Below are positions 33,291-40,917 of a DNA stretch of 64,000 nucleotides, one piece after another. The notes under the pieces are model-generated. The model did no database searches. It saw nothing but the letters and a program-made list of their open reading frames with translations, and was not told where the DNA came from. Source of the DNA: Sphingomonadales bacterium (lineage in GTDB: Bacteria > Pseudomonadota > Alphaproteobacteria > Sphingomonadales > Sphingomonadaceae). The DNA lies in contig JAIYAA010000107.1 in NCBI GenBank assembly GCA_027489295.1, positions 1 through 64,000 of the forward strand, written 5' to 3'. The position numbers and the translations under genes are program-made. Within the stretch, counting starts at the first letter, position 1, and the number at the start of each line of letters is the position of its first letter.

Positions 33291-33709
33291 GACAGGCCTC
33301 CCCGGTTGAGGAGGCTGACGCCGTCAGCAAAGCGGGCGTCCCACATGGCCCGGAAGTCGGTATCGGGGGACAGCGTCGTCGCCTCAACCTCGTCGAGCAG
33401 TGCGACCACGCGAGCCTCGGCAGCCGCATTGCTCTCGGCCTTGAACTGGTAGCCGTGATTGGCGGGCTGGAGCATCCGGAAGGGCATCTCGGCCGGGTGG
33501 TCCGGATCGAGTGCGAAGACCATCAGTTCATGGGTGGCGCCCTCGAGGTAGACCGTGGGCGCGGTCCCATCCGGGGACGGCGACGTCAGGTCGTAGAGGA
33601 AGACCACATAGGAGTGCCAGAGGGGGTGAGCCCAGGCGGCTTTCAGAACCCAGCCGCGATTGAAAACCTGGGAATCAGTCTCGGGGTGGGGGACGGGTGC
33701 GTAGCTCAT
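33287..33709 (-). CDS. Hypothetical protein (140 aa)
   Basis: A 140-residue protein with a central beta region (WHSYVVFLYDLTSPSPDGTAPTVYLEGATHELMVFALDPDHP) and a helical end (AAAEARVVALLDEVEATTLSPDTDFRAMWD). Similar proteins accompany RecET systems in rhizobial phages in my recollection, without assigned role. It overlaps both neighbours by 4 nt. Confidence 0.66.
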   Translation of the reverse strand: MSYAPVPHPETDSQVFNRGWVLKAAWAHPLWHSYVVFLYDLTSPSPDGTAPTVYLEGATHELMVFALDPDHPAEMPFRMLQPANHGYQFKAESNAAAEARVVALLDEVEATTLSPDTDFRAMWDARFADGVSLLNRGGLS

Positions 33710-34959
33710 TCGGCAGCCTCCGCGCGCTCGAGGACATGGCCGTCTTCGATGACGATGGCGCTCGGGCGATCGGACGCGACCGTCTCCACCCAGATCTGCA
33801 TGTCATGCAGCTCAGCAAAGCCAGCCAGCAGGGCCATGGATTCCCGATCGAGGAGCGAGCCCTCGCGGACGCGGATGATGCGAAGCTTGGGGGACATGGC
33901 AGCCGCGATTGCGACAGAGGCCCGCAGCTGGCCGGCACCGCTCGCCTGCGAGAACGGCTGACCGTTGAGGAGGATGGAGTCCTCGGTGATCTCAAGGCCT
34001 TCCACGGGCAGCTGCGCGGCCCTGACGGCGTCGGCCGCAGCCTTGCGGCCCGCCTCGACCTGTTCGGTCAGCGCGGCGGACTCGGCGAGCTTCTGGTCCA
34101 GCTCGGCCTGCAGCTGTTCCTTGCGGGCGCGCTTGGCGTGAAGTCCGTTAAGGCGCTCGACATCACCGATGCGCTCGCGGATGGCGTCGATATCCTTGCG
34201 CTCCGGGATCTCGCCCAGTTCAATGTCGCGCAGCTCCTCGAGTCGTAGCTCGGCTTCCTTGAGCTTGCGCTTGAGATCATTGACCGTCTGCTCGGAGAAG
34301 GTGATCTGATCCTGGTGTTGCTTGGCCTGGCGCTCCATGCGGTCAACGCTGGAGTTGTGGTCAAGGGCAGCCTGGAGTTCGTCGGTCAGGTCCGAGAACG
34401 ACACGGCAGCAAGCGGCGCGTCTTCTGGAACCTCGATCGCAGATACCTGCACCTCCAGTTCGCCGACGCGGCGGTTGACGGCAGTGCGCGCCTCAAATGC
34501 ATCCTTGATCGCCTTGTCGTTGGCAGCGAAGTCGAAGCCCGGGACGAGGGAGCGGAGAGCCTTGACCTGCGCGTCAGGCTTCATGTCAACGAAAGCGAGG
34601 GGGTCGAAAGTCAGATCGCCCACGATGCCCTTGAGGATCTCCGTCGGGTTGCTGGCCTTGATCCCGTCAGCGGTGGTGATGGTGACCGCCTTGGTGAAGC
34701 TGCCGTCTTCCTTTGCCTTGAAGGTGCGGGTCACCTTGTATGCGCCGAGATCGATGGTGATGACGCCCTTGTCGGCACCATCGCGAATCGGCTTCTCGGG
34801 GATGGCCTTGTCTCCACCGAGGGCCATCCAAATGCTGTCGAGCACAGAGCTCTTGCCCTGGTCGTTGCGACCAGTGACTTCCACGAGGTTGCCCTCGGGC
34901 GTGATGCGAACGGCCGAGATCCGCTTGATGTTCTCGGCTGACAAACTGACAATTCTCAT
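33706..34959 (-). CDS. SMC/RecF-like ATPase
   Basis: A 417-residue ABC-type ATPase of the SbcC/RecF class. Walker A is GRNDQGKSSVLD at residues ~30-41; a coiled coil occupies residues ~195-315; the signature SGAGQLRASVAIAAAM and the Walker B-like LRIIRVREGSLLDRESMALL follow. It is the first gene of the leftward early operon, expressed from the operator-controlled promoter. It likely binds DNA ends together with the RecE-type nuclease and RecT. Confidence 0.88.
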   Translation of the reverse strand: MRIVSLSAENIKRISAVRITPEGNLVEVTGRNDQGKSSVLDSIWMALGGDKAIPEKPIRDGADKGVITIDLGAYKVTRTFKAKEDGSFTKAVTITTADGIKASNPTEILKGIVGDLTFDPLAFVDMKPDAQVKALRSLVPGFDFAANDKAIKDAFEARTAVNRRVGELEVQVSAIEVPEDAPLAAVSFSDLTDELQAALDHNSSVDRMERQAKQHQDQITFSEQTVNDLKRKLKEAELRLEELRDIELGEIPERKDIDAIRERIGDVERLNGLHAKRARKEQLQAELDQKLAESAALTEQVEAGRKAAADAVRAAQLPVEGLEITEDSILLNGQPFSQASGAGQLRASVAIAAAMSPKLRIIRVREGSLLDRESMALLAGFAELHDMQIWVETVASDRPSAIVIEDGHVLERAEAAE

Positions 34960-35013
34960 GACTTATCCCCTGTTGGGCGCCGCTAAACGATGCGCCATGA
35001 ATGCCACAAACTA

Positions 35014-35115
35014 CGTTACGCATCGCTATAGGGCATACGTATCCGCAAATGCGGGACGGGGGAGTTATTCGTTATGCATTCCCATATGTCAAGAAAAGAA
35101 ATGCGTTACGCATCG
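35014..35115 (-). promoter_or_regulatory. Leftward early promoter with three operators (OL)
   Basis: Three copies of a 12-bp site occur at 35014-35025 (CGTTACGCATCG), 35070-35081 (CGTTATGCATTC) and 35104-35115 (CGTTACGCATCG). On the minus strand TTGACA (35087-35092) and AATAAC (35064-35069), 17 bp apart, form a promoter for the operon starting at 34959, and the middle operator fills the spacer. The same sites flank the repressor/Cro promoters, so this is the equivalent of lambda OL/PL. Confidence 0.72.
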
Positions 35116-35143
35116 GGTTGACACAACACGTATTGGCGTGGGA

Positions 35144-35178
35144 ATAAAAAAGGGCCCCGCTGGCTGAAGGCGGGGCCC
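35144..35178 (-). terminator. Terminator downstream of repressor
   Basis: A 9-bp perfect stem (GGGCCCCGC at 35152-35160, GCGGGGCCC at 35170-35178) is followed on the minus strand by TTTTTTATT. It ends leftward transcripts from the repressor gene before they reach the early operon. Confidence 0.85.
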
Positions 35179-35239
35179 TGGAAAAAGAGAGCGGTAGGTT
35201 GAAGACAGTGGCGCTCTCTCTCGTCTGACACGAGTTTTT

Positions 35240-35434
35240 CTATACCACTGGGCGCAGGCGAATAGAAGCCCCACTCCGAAAGTCCGAAGGGGTGCCTGCC
35301 GTGGCCTTGCCAGAGGCAACGAAAAAGTGCGGACGATCGACAGCGCTGGTGACGACTGTCGAGGATGGGTGATGGGCGGCTCCGGCAGTCATGTCATTCG
35401 GCATAGGGGCTAACTCCGGATGCTCTCTGAGCAC
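35240..35434 (-). CDS. Possible small protein downstream of repressor (64 aa)
   Basis: A 64-codon frame with a GTG at 35434, preceded by AGGAGG at 35445-35450. It lies between the repressor and its terminator in an otherwise empty ~330-base stretch. Composition is ordinary (Ser, Thr, Ala, Arg rich), with no motif. The strong ribosome site favours it; the rather long 10-nt spacing and lack of homologues known to me count against it. Confidence 0.35.
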   Translation of the reverse strand: MLREHPELAPMPNDMTAGAAHHPSSTVVTSAVDRPHFFVASGKATAGTPSDFRSGASIRLRPVV

Positions 35435-35513
35435 GGGGCTTAGTCCTCCTATGTTCGGGCTCCAGGCTTTCCATCAGTCATAAACTTACAAATTAAACAA
35501 ATATAACTTAGGT

Positions 35514-36221
35514 TTAGTATGATTGGTGGCGTTGGATTTTGCCTACGACTTGCCCCAGTATCCTCATCTCAGCCAATGGTTTCACCACTTCCTTGTCGCT
35601 TCCGGTTGCAGAGCGAGCGCGAGCTATGAACGACCCGTTCTCTTCTCGCCCCTGCAACTCAATCGCGAAGATGTCGGGGAAGATGTCGTCTGCAACCAGG
35701 TAGTGTTCACCTCGAGGAACCCGGCTCTGCTTGCAGCTCACGAGCAAAAACTCGCCAACTTCAAAGCAGCTGTGACCGCTTCCGCGAAGATTCGGGCGCC
35801 ACTCCATTGCGAATAGATCAGTCGGATTCGCACTGATGTAGTTCTCTACGATCGCGGTCGGGAGCGAGAAGCTGTCGACCGTGTAGTCGGAGATCACGCC
35901 TTCATCGAGGACCGGGTATTCTGGCAGAAGCTTGGCTGTGCGATCGGTCGCGCCGGGCGTGAAGTCCACAAGCGGGATATCGCCAGTGCTCTTTGGATCC
36001 GGGCCTGCGGCCTCGCTTCCGAACATGAGCCAGGCAGGGCTGACGTGGAAGCGCTTCGCATAGTTCAAGCAGGCCTTCCTGTCGTAATCGCGGCTGCCAT
36101 TCTCGTGCGCGGTGTAAGTGATGGGGCTAACGCCAATGCGGCGCGCAGCTTCGGCTGCACTGGCGAAGCCGGCGGATTTCCTCGCCTCTCTAAGGCGGTC
36201 TGAGGGTAGTGTTTGCTTCAT
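35514..36221 (-). CDS. CI-type repressor (HTH plus S24-like domain)
   Basis: A 235-residue repressor. Residues ~8-60 are an XRE helix-turn-helix (RLREARKSAGFASAAEAARRIGVSPITYTAHENGSR). Residues ~110-230 resemble a LexA/S24 fold, but the expected catalytic Ser (G-D-S-M) reads F-A-M in LFAMEWRPNLRG, and the Lys region reads FAIELQGRE, so self-cleavage is doubtful. The gene is divergent from the Cro-like gene over three operators. AGGAG stands 8 nt before the ATG. It should maintain lysogeny by repressing both early promoters. Confidence 0.88.
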   Translation of the reverse strand: MKQTLPSDRLREARKSAGFASAAEAARRIGVSPITYTAHENGSRDYDRKACLNYAKRFHVSPAWLMFGSEAAGPDPKSTGDIPLVDFTPGATDRTAKLLPEYPVLDEGVISDYTVDSFSLPTAIVENYISANPTDLFAMEWRPNLRGSGHSCFEVGEFLLVSCKQSRVPRGEHYLVADDIFPDIFAIELQGREENGSFIARARSATGSDKEVVKPLAEMRILGQVVGKIQRHQSY

Positions 36222-36242
36222 CCATGTACTCCTTACAATTCA

Positions 36243-36335
36243 TTTATACCCTGTTCGGTCTATTCGTTGTGCATTTTTGTTGACCATTAACGATGCGTAT
36301 CGTAGTTCTCATGCGGAACGAAACGATACACAACG
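36243..36335. promoter_or_regulatory. Repressor/Cro control region (OR) with divergent promoters
   Basis: Three 12-bp operators lie at 36265-36276 (CGTTGTGCATTT), 36291-36302 (CGATGCGTATCG) and 36324-36335 (CGATACACAACG). Rightward: TTGACC at 36280-36285 and TAGTTC at 36303-36308, 17 bp apart, with the middle operator filling the spacer. Leftward: a TATAAA (minus strand, 36243-36248) for the repressor with a poor -35 overlapping the first operator, as expected for a promoter aided by its own product. Confidence 0.72.
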
Positions 36336-36352
36336 TATTCCTGAGAGGATCG

Positions 36353-36736
36353 ATGACCGCAGATGTAACCCCCATTTCGGAGGAAAACCCCGGCCTTACC
36401 TCAATTTTTGAAATCGTCAGGCGGATGCTTTCTGAATTGCAGCTTCCGGTAAACGGTTTCGAGGTGACGCTGACCGGGCGCCAGATCAACCACATTCGCA
36501 CCAAGCTGGGTGAGTCTCAGCTGGTGTTCGCTCGCCGCCTGGGCGTCAGCCAGGGAACGGTGTTCCGCCTCGAGCGCCATGGCGACAAGCCGGCCACTGG
36601 TCCGGACGTCATCCTCATCTCCCTGATCGCGATCCAGCACCGCATCGATATCCCGACCGAGTTCTCGGACGATGCCGAGTTCGCCGATGGCGACGGCGAC
36701 GACCTGGTCGAGGAAGCGGCGGTCGAGGGCGAGTGA
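36353..36736 (+). CDS. Cro-like HTH regulator
   Basis: A 127-residue regulator. An HTH is seen at residues ~45-95 (LTGRQINHIRTKLGESQLVFARRLGVSQGTVFRLERHGDKPATG), followed by a strongly acidic tail (FSDDAEFADGDGDDLVEEA). The ATG at 36353 has GAGAGGA upstream; an earlier in-frame ATG at 36293 lies inside the operator region and is rejected. First gene of the rightward early operon, hence Cro-like by position. Confidence 0.78.
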   Translation: MTADVTPISEENPGLTSIFEIVRRMLSELQLPVNGFEVTLTGRQINHIRTKLGESQLVFARRLGVSQGTVFRLERHGDKPATGPDVILISLIAIQHRIDIPTEFSDDAEFADGDGDDLVEEAAVEGE

Positions 36737-36739
36737 TCC

Positions 36740-37093
36740 ATGGCCGTCAAGTATTTCTGGACCGATGAACTTGACCAGCGCCTCCGGACTCTGAACGCCG
36801 AAGGCCTGACTATGCCCAAGATCGCCGCTGAGTTGGGTATGAGCTACAACGCAGTGCAGAAGCGCATGGCAGATCTTCATATCCAGCCGGCCTTCGCAAA
36901 GCGTGTCCATCAGATGGTCAGGGGCGGCGCCCCCCTGTCTCGCCCGGTCTGCTCCGAGCGGAAGGCCGAGGTCACGCGGCAGATGGACGTTCGCCGCGGC
37001 TTCTCCGTCCCCAGCAATCTCCAGTCCAAGTATTTCGAGCTCCTCAAAGGAGGGCTCGCCATCGCCGACGCGCGCCAGCGCCTCGGCCTCTAA
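36740..37093 (+). CDS. HTH protein (GcrA/sigma-like helix-turn-helix)
   Basis: A 117-residue protein. The N-terminal WTDELDQRLRTLNAEGLTMPKIAAELGMSYNAVQKRMADLHI is a homeodomain-like helix-turn-helix similar to the GcrA N-terminus of alphaproteobacteria. The second half includes PLSRPVCSERKAEVTRQMD and SKYFELLKGGLAIADARQRLGL. It follows the Cro-like gene after 3 nt. Likely an early DNA-binding regulator. Confidence 0.7.
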   Translation: MAVKYFWTDELDQRLRTLNAEGLTMPKIAAELGMSYNAVQKRMADLHIQPAFAKRVHQMVRGGAPLSRPVCSERKAEVTRQMDVRRGFSVPSNLQSKYFELLKGGLAIADARQRLGL

Positions 37094-37114
37094 CCGCACC
37101 CAAGGAGGGGCAGC

Positions 37115-37618
37115 ATGATGACGAGTACGCATAACGAGAAGACAGCGCAGGAGCTCTACGAGGACCAGCAGTTCCTCAAGGGGTACGCCGACATCAAGAA
37201 GTCTCAGTCTGAAATGGCGGGCACCAAGGGCGGCATGAATGCTGTCTACAAGCGCCTCAAGGATCTCGGCTGGTCCAAGAAGGACATCGAGTTCGCACAG
37301 TCCCTCGAGGAGAAGGACGTCGGCCAGGTGATCGCGGACTTCGAGCGAAAGATCCGCATCGCAAAACTGTTCGGCCACCGTATCGGCCGGCAGATGAGCC
37401 TCCTCAACAACGACGGCGCCAGCGAGGGTGACCGTGCCTATGAGGAAGGTCGCCTCGCGGGGATGCTGCGCAAGGCAAACCTCAATCCCTACCCGATGGG
37501 TTCGGAGAGCTACAGCGAGTGGCAGCGCGGCAACAACGACGGCCACGCCTTCATCAACCAAGACCTCCAGACCGCGATCAAGACGGCAAGCGCCGAGGCG
37601 GAAGCCCCGGGCAACTGA
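37115..37618 (+). CDS. Hypothetical protein with RMF-like C-terminus (167 aa)
   Basis: A 167-residue protein with a helical, charged first part (ELYEDQQFLKGYADIKKSQSEMAG, then FERKIRIAKLFG). The C-terminal ~50 residues (AYEEGRLAGMLRKANLNPYPMGSESYSEWQRGNNDG) show the G-x-x-A-G ... N-P-Y-x-x-G-S-x-x-Y-x-x-W-x-x-G pattern of ribosome modulation factor-like domains. AGGAGG precedes the ATG. The first part resembles proteins common in rhizobial phages near replication genes. Confidence 0.7.
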   Translation: MMTSTHNEKTAQELYEDQQFLKGYADIKKSQSEMAGTKGGMNAVYKRLKDLGWSKKDIEFAQSLEEKDVGQVIADFERKIRIAKLFGHRIGRQMSLLNNDGASEGDRAYEEGRLAGMLRKANLNPYPMGSESYSEWQRGNNDGHAFINQDLQTAIKTASAEAEAPGN

Positions 37619-37621
37619 TCC

Positions 37622-37996
37622 ATGAGGCGGCGCGAGTACCAGCGCCTCCGATTGGAGCGGGCCTTTGAACGGGCCGAGAGAGAGGCAGCCCTACGGGCGC
37701 AGGGTGGGCGGTGCAAATACTGTCTCGTGCCTCTCTCCCTCAAGGAAGCCACTCGGGACCATGTGATCCCGAGGGCCAAGGGCGGCAGCAACCAGAAACA
37801 CAACACGGTGGCTGCCTGCATCGAATGCAACGAGGCCAAGGGCGACATGGATGTCACGCGGTTCCTCCGCCTGATCCACGATCCGAAGCCCGGAGAGCCC
37901 ATCAAATACCGACTGATCTGGTTCGAATGGAAATTGAACCTCGCGCTCATCGAGCTGGAGCGGAGGATCATGGCAAGGGTTAGAGGCAAAAAGTGA
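37622..37996 (+). CDS. HNH endonuclease
   Basis: A 124-residue HNH nuclease. Two zinc Cys pairs (CKYC and CIEC) flank the active segment TRDHVIPRAKGGSNQKHNTVAACIECNEAKGD, with the DH, N and N/H residues in place. The basic N-terminal helix contacts DNA. It sits before two methyltransferases and could nick or cleave DNA in packaging or against competitors. It starts 4 nt after the previous stop. Confidence 0.88.
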   Translation: MRRREYQRLRLERAFERAEREAALRAQGGRCKYCLVPLSLKEATRDHVIPRAKGGSNQKHNTVAACIECNEAKGDMDVTRFLRLIHDPKPGEPIKYRLIWFEWKLNLALIELERRIMARVRGKK

Positions 37997-38562
37997 ACGA
38001 CTGGTTTTTCGACCCCCTGCTGCCGCTCTACTACGAGCTCATCGTCATCGATCCGCCATGGGGGTTCGATCTCTACAGCGAAGAGGGGGCGCGGAAGTCC
38101 GCGCTCGCTCAATACGACCTGATGAGGGATGAAGACATCCTTCGCATGCCGGTCGGCAAGCTCGCCTCGATGGACAGCCTGCTCTACTGCTGGACCACCG
38201 CACCCACGCTGCCCTTTGCCATCAAATGCGTCGAGGCCTGGGGCTTCACCTACAAGACATGGCTGGTTTGGCGGAAGACTACTCGCAACGGCAAGGTTCG
38301 GGTGGGCACCGGGTACCGGGCGCGCACGATGGGCGAGCTGGTCATTGTCGCCACGCTGGGCAACCCGAAGCAGGCATGGGTGCCGCCGGGGGTTTTCGAC
38401 GGCATGGCGCGCGAGCACTCCAGGAAGCCGGAAGAGTTCTATCAGCTGTGCGATCGGGTCATGCCGCATGCCCGTCGGTGTGACGTGTTCTCTCGCCAGA
38501 CGCGACCGGGCTGGCACGGGTTTGGTAACGAGTCCCGCAAGTTCGACGAGGTCGCGGCATGA
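37993..38562 (+). CDS. MT-A70 family adenine methyltransferase
   Basis: A 189-residue N6-adenine methyltransferase. The catalytic DPPW motif is in LIVIDPPWGFDLYSEEGA; later ADxxxLFLWxT-type strand SLLYCWTTAPTLPFAIKCVEAWGFTYKTWLVWRK and the family ending FYQLCDRVMPHARRCDVFSRQTRPGWHGFGNE are clear. The GTG start overlaps the HNH stop. It probably methylates phage DNA to evade restriction or to time gene expression. Confidence 0.9.
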   Translation: MNDWFFDPLLPLYYELIVIDPPWGFDLYSEEGARKSALAQYDLMRDEDILRMPVGKLASMDSLLYCWTTAPTLPFAIKCVEAWGFTYKTWLVWRKTTRNGKVRVGTGYRARTMGELVIVATLGNPKQAWVPPGVFDGMAREHSRKPEEFYQLCDRVMPHARRCDVFSRQTRPGWHGFGNESRKFDEVAA

Positions 38563-39212
38563 AGCGCGAACCCGTTGCCATTTTTCTGTGCGACGCCAGC
38601 GGCATCATGGCCCAGCCGTGGGCCGAGGCTGGCATCCGCTGCATCTGCGTCGACCTGCAGAACAGTGTGGTTGCTCGCCGGTATCATGCCGGGGTGGAGA
38701 AGGTCTGGGGCGACGTGCGCTCCTGGACGCCGCCGGCAGGGGTAGAGATCCTGTTCGTCGGAGCTTTCCCGCCCTGCACTGACGTCGCCTCGAGCGGCGC
38801 TTTGCATTTCAAGCGCAAAGGAACGGCTCTGCTGCGGGACGCGCTGGAGATCTTCGAGATCTGCCGCCACGCCTGTGAGTGGTCGGGCGCACCGTACCTC
38901 ATCGAGAACCCCAAGGGCGTTCTCAGCACCATCCCTCATGTCGGCGCACCGGATCAGCGCTTCCACCCGTGGGAGTACGCCGGCTGGCACGAGGAGGATC
39001 ACTACACCAAGGAGACCTGCCTCTGGACAGGGGGCGGGTTTGTCATGCCGGCGAAGAGACCGGCCGCGCACCTGGCTGACGTCAAGCCAGACGACCGCAT
39101 CGCGAAGATGGGGGAGGGCGCCTTCCGCGGGGATCTGCGGAGTCGGACACCTCTCGGCTTCTCGATCGCAACCTTCATGTCAAACGCCCCAGCCAAATAC
39201 CGGAGAGCATAA
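38559..39212 (+). CDS. C5-cytosine methyltransferase-like protein
   Basis: A 217-residue protein with a short set of C5-MTase motifs: FLCDASGIMAQPWAEAGIRCICVD (SAM site, motif I-like), ILFVGAFPPCTDVASSG with the catalytic PC (motif IV), and YLIENPKGVL with ENP (motif VI). It lacks a large target recognition domain, so its specificity is unclear. It overlaps the adenine methyltransferase by 4 nt; both are likely DNA-modifying defences of the phage. Confidence 0.82.
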   Translation: MKREPVAIFLCDASGIMAQPWAEAGIRCICVDLQNSVVARRYHAGVEKVWGDVRSWTPPAGVEILFVGAFPPCTDVASSGALHFKRKGTALLRDALEIFEICRHACEWSGAPYLIENPKGVLSTIPHVGAPDQRFHPWEYAGWHEEDHYTKETCLWTGGGFVMPAKRPAAHLADVKPDDRIAKMGEGAFRGDLRSRTPLGFSIATFMSNAPAKYRRA

Positions 39213-39790
39213 TGGCAAACGCACCCGGATCTTATCTCGTTCTCGACCCGGGCCGGGTCATGGGTTTCGCCCACTGCCTTTCCGGCGGAGAGAAGCTCAA
39301 GCACGGCACATGGCGCTTCAATCAGAGCAGCCCCGGCGAGGCCTACTACACGTTCACCCAGTTCCTTCGTCGCACCCTTGATGGCATGCCTGACCCTCTG
39401 GTCGTCCTCGAGCTGCCGACTATCGTCAGCCACGGCGAGGATGGCAGGGTCGATGCCGAGCAGGTTCTTTTTACTGCCGGCTGGACCACTCACGCGCAGA
39501 CCCTTTGCCACATCATGGCGCTGCGGCAGCCCGATCTGATCGCCATCCAATCCTGGCGCTCCAAGACTCACGGCAAGACCTTCGCTCCGAAGGACCAGAA
39601 GATGAGCCAGAACGAGCGATCGAAGTGGTTCAAGGAGCGGGCGAAGGAATACTGCGAGAAGCATGGCTGGAGCTACCAGACCTCAGACGAAGCCGAGGCG
39701 CTCTGCATTCTCGACGCTGTCCGGCAAATCCATGAGCCGAAGTATGCCTTCGATCGGGGCCGGGCCTACCAGCAGGAAAGCCTGCTCTAA
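39212..39790 (+). CDS. RuvC-like Holliday junction resolvase
   Basis: A 192-residue RNase H-fold protein. The acidic residues expected of a RuvC active site are seen in YLVLDPGRVMGFA, DPLVVLELPTIV and the C-terminal TSDEAEALCILDAVR. It resolves branched DNA made during phage replication and recombination. The ATG overlaps the methyltransferase stop by 1 nt, and its stop abuts the primase start. Confidence 0.82.
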   Translation: MANAPGSYLVLDPGRVMGFAHCLSGGEKLKHGTWRFNQSSPGEAYYTFTQFLRRTLDGMPDPLVVLELPTIVSHGEDGRVDAEQVLFTAGWTTHAQTLCHIMALRQPDLIAIQSWRSKTHGKTFAPKDQKMSQNERSKWFKERAKEYCEKHGWSYQTSDEAEALCILDAVRQIHEPKYAFDRGRAYQQESLL

Positions 39791-40899
39791 TGCGTTTCAC
39801 AGACCAGTTCCTTGACGAGATCCGCGACCGGGTGCCGATCTCAGAAATCGTTGGCAAGCGCGTCACCTGGGACCGGGCCAAGACGAGAGTGGCCAAGGGT
39901 GACTACTGGGCATGCTGCCCGATCCATGGCGAGAAGAAGCCCTCCTTCCACTGCGAGGACAAGAAGGGCCGGTACCATTGCTTCGGCTGCGGCGCTTCGG
40001 GCGATCACTTCAAATTCCTGATTCAGCTTGATGGCCTGTCGTTCCCGCGCGCCGTCGAGCAGGTCGCCAACATGGCGGGCATCTCCATGCCGGGCGGCGG
40101 TATCGAAACCCAAGCGGAGCGCGACGAGCGACTCCGGAGGGAGCGGGACCGACAGGCTCGCAAGGCCAAGCGCGAGGCGGAGCAGGCGAGGGAGAGCAAG
40201 TGGAAAGACGACACCGTTAAGGGCGTCTGGGCCTCGGCCACGCCCATCGCTGCCACCCTTGGCGAGGGCTACCTCGTAGGCCGTTCCCTCGAGCTGATGC
40301 CCGAGCTGCCCGGTCTGGGTGAGTGGCCTCCAAGCCTGCGCTTCCACCCGTCGCTGCCCTTCAAGGGTGCTCGCCACCCCGCCCTCATCGGCGGGGTTCA
40401 GAATGTCAAGCGCGAGCTGGTTGGAATCTGGCGCATCTTCCTCGGGCCGGACGGCAAGGCGCTGGTCGACGAGGACGGGAAGAAGATCAAGCTCGGGTTC
40501 GGCAACGCTGCCGGCGGGGCCGTGCGCTTCGGCCCTGCGACGCCCACGCTGCGGCTGGCGGAGGGCATGGAGACCGCGCTCGCAGTCCAGCGGCTCACCC
40601 GCAACACCTTCTCCGTATGGGCCACCCTGTCGACCTCCGGAATGATCGGGCTCGACATCCCTCCTGGGGTCAAGCGCCTCGAGATCTACGCGGATGGGGA
40701 CCGGCACCGACTTCACAAGCTGACCGGGGCGGTGGTCGACCCGCCGGGGATCAGGGCGGCGAACTCTCTCAAGGAACGGGCGCAGGCCCAAGGCATCGAG
40801 ACTGTCATCTTCCCATCGCCAGAGCCCGACGACTGGCTCGATGTCTGGCAGGCGAAGGTGAAGCACCAGCGCCGGATGCAGAAGCTCTACGGCGAATAA
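39790..40899 (+). CDS. DNA primase (CHC2 zinc finger plus Toprim)
   Basis: A 369-residue primase. The zinc finger (residues ~37-75) shows CCPIHGEKKPSFHCEDKKGRYHC-type spacing and CFGCGASGDHFKFL. A charged helical linker (residues ~105-145) joins the Toprim region, with LRLAEGMETALAVQRL (catalytic Glu) near residue 256 and LEIYADGD near residue 298. It makes RNA primers for the DnaB helicase encoded next. It overlaps the resolvase stop by 1 nt. Confidence 0.9.
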   Translation: MRFTDQFLDEIRDRVPISEIVGKRVTWDRAKTRVAKGDYWACCPIHGEKKPSFHCEDKKGRYHCFGCGASGDHFKFLIQLDGLSFPRAVEQVANMAGISMPGGGIETQAERDERLRRERDRQARKAKREAEQARESKWKDDTVKGVWASATPIAATLGEGYLVGRSLELMPELPGLGEWPPSLRFHPSLPFKGARHPALIGGVQNVKRELVGIWRIFLGPDGKALVDEDGKKIKLGFGNAAGGAVRFGPATPTLRLAEGMETALAVQRLTRNTFSVWATLSTSGMIGLDIPPGVKRLEIYADGDRHRLHKLTGAVVDPPGIRAANSLKERAQAQGIETVIFPSPEPDDWLDVWQAKVKHQRRMQKLYGE

Positions 40900-40917
40900 G
40901 AACAAACAGGCTGACAC

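Noticed and set aside
35117..35150. Rightward TTGACA and GGAATA pair that could be a promoter for a short RNA
   Set aside because: The -10 is poor and no product can be supported; it may be chance beside the operators.
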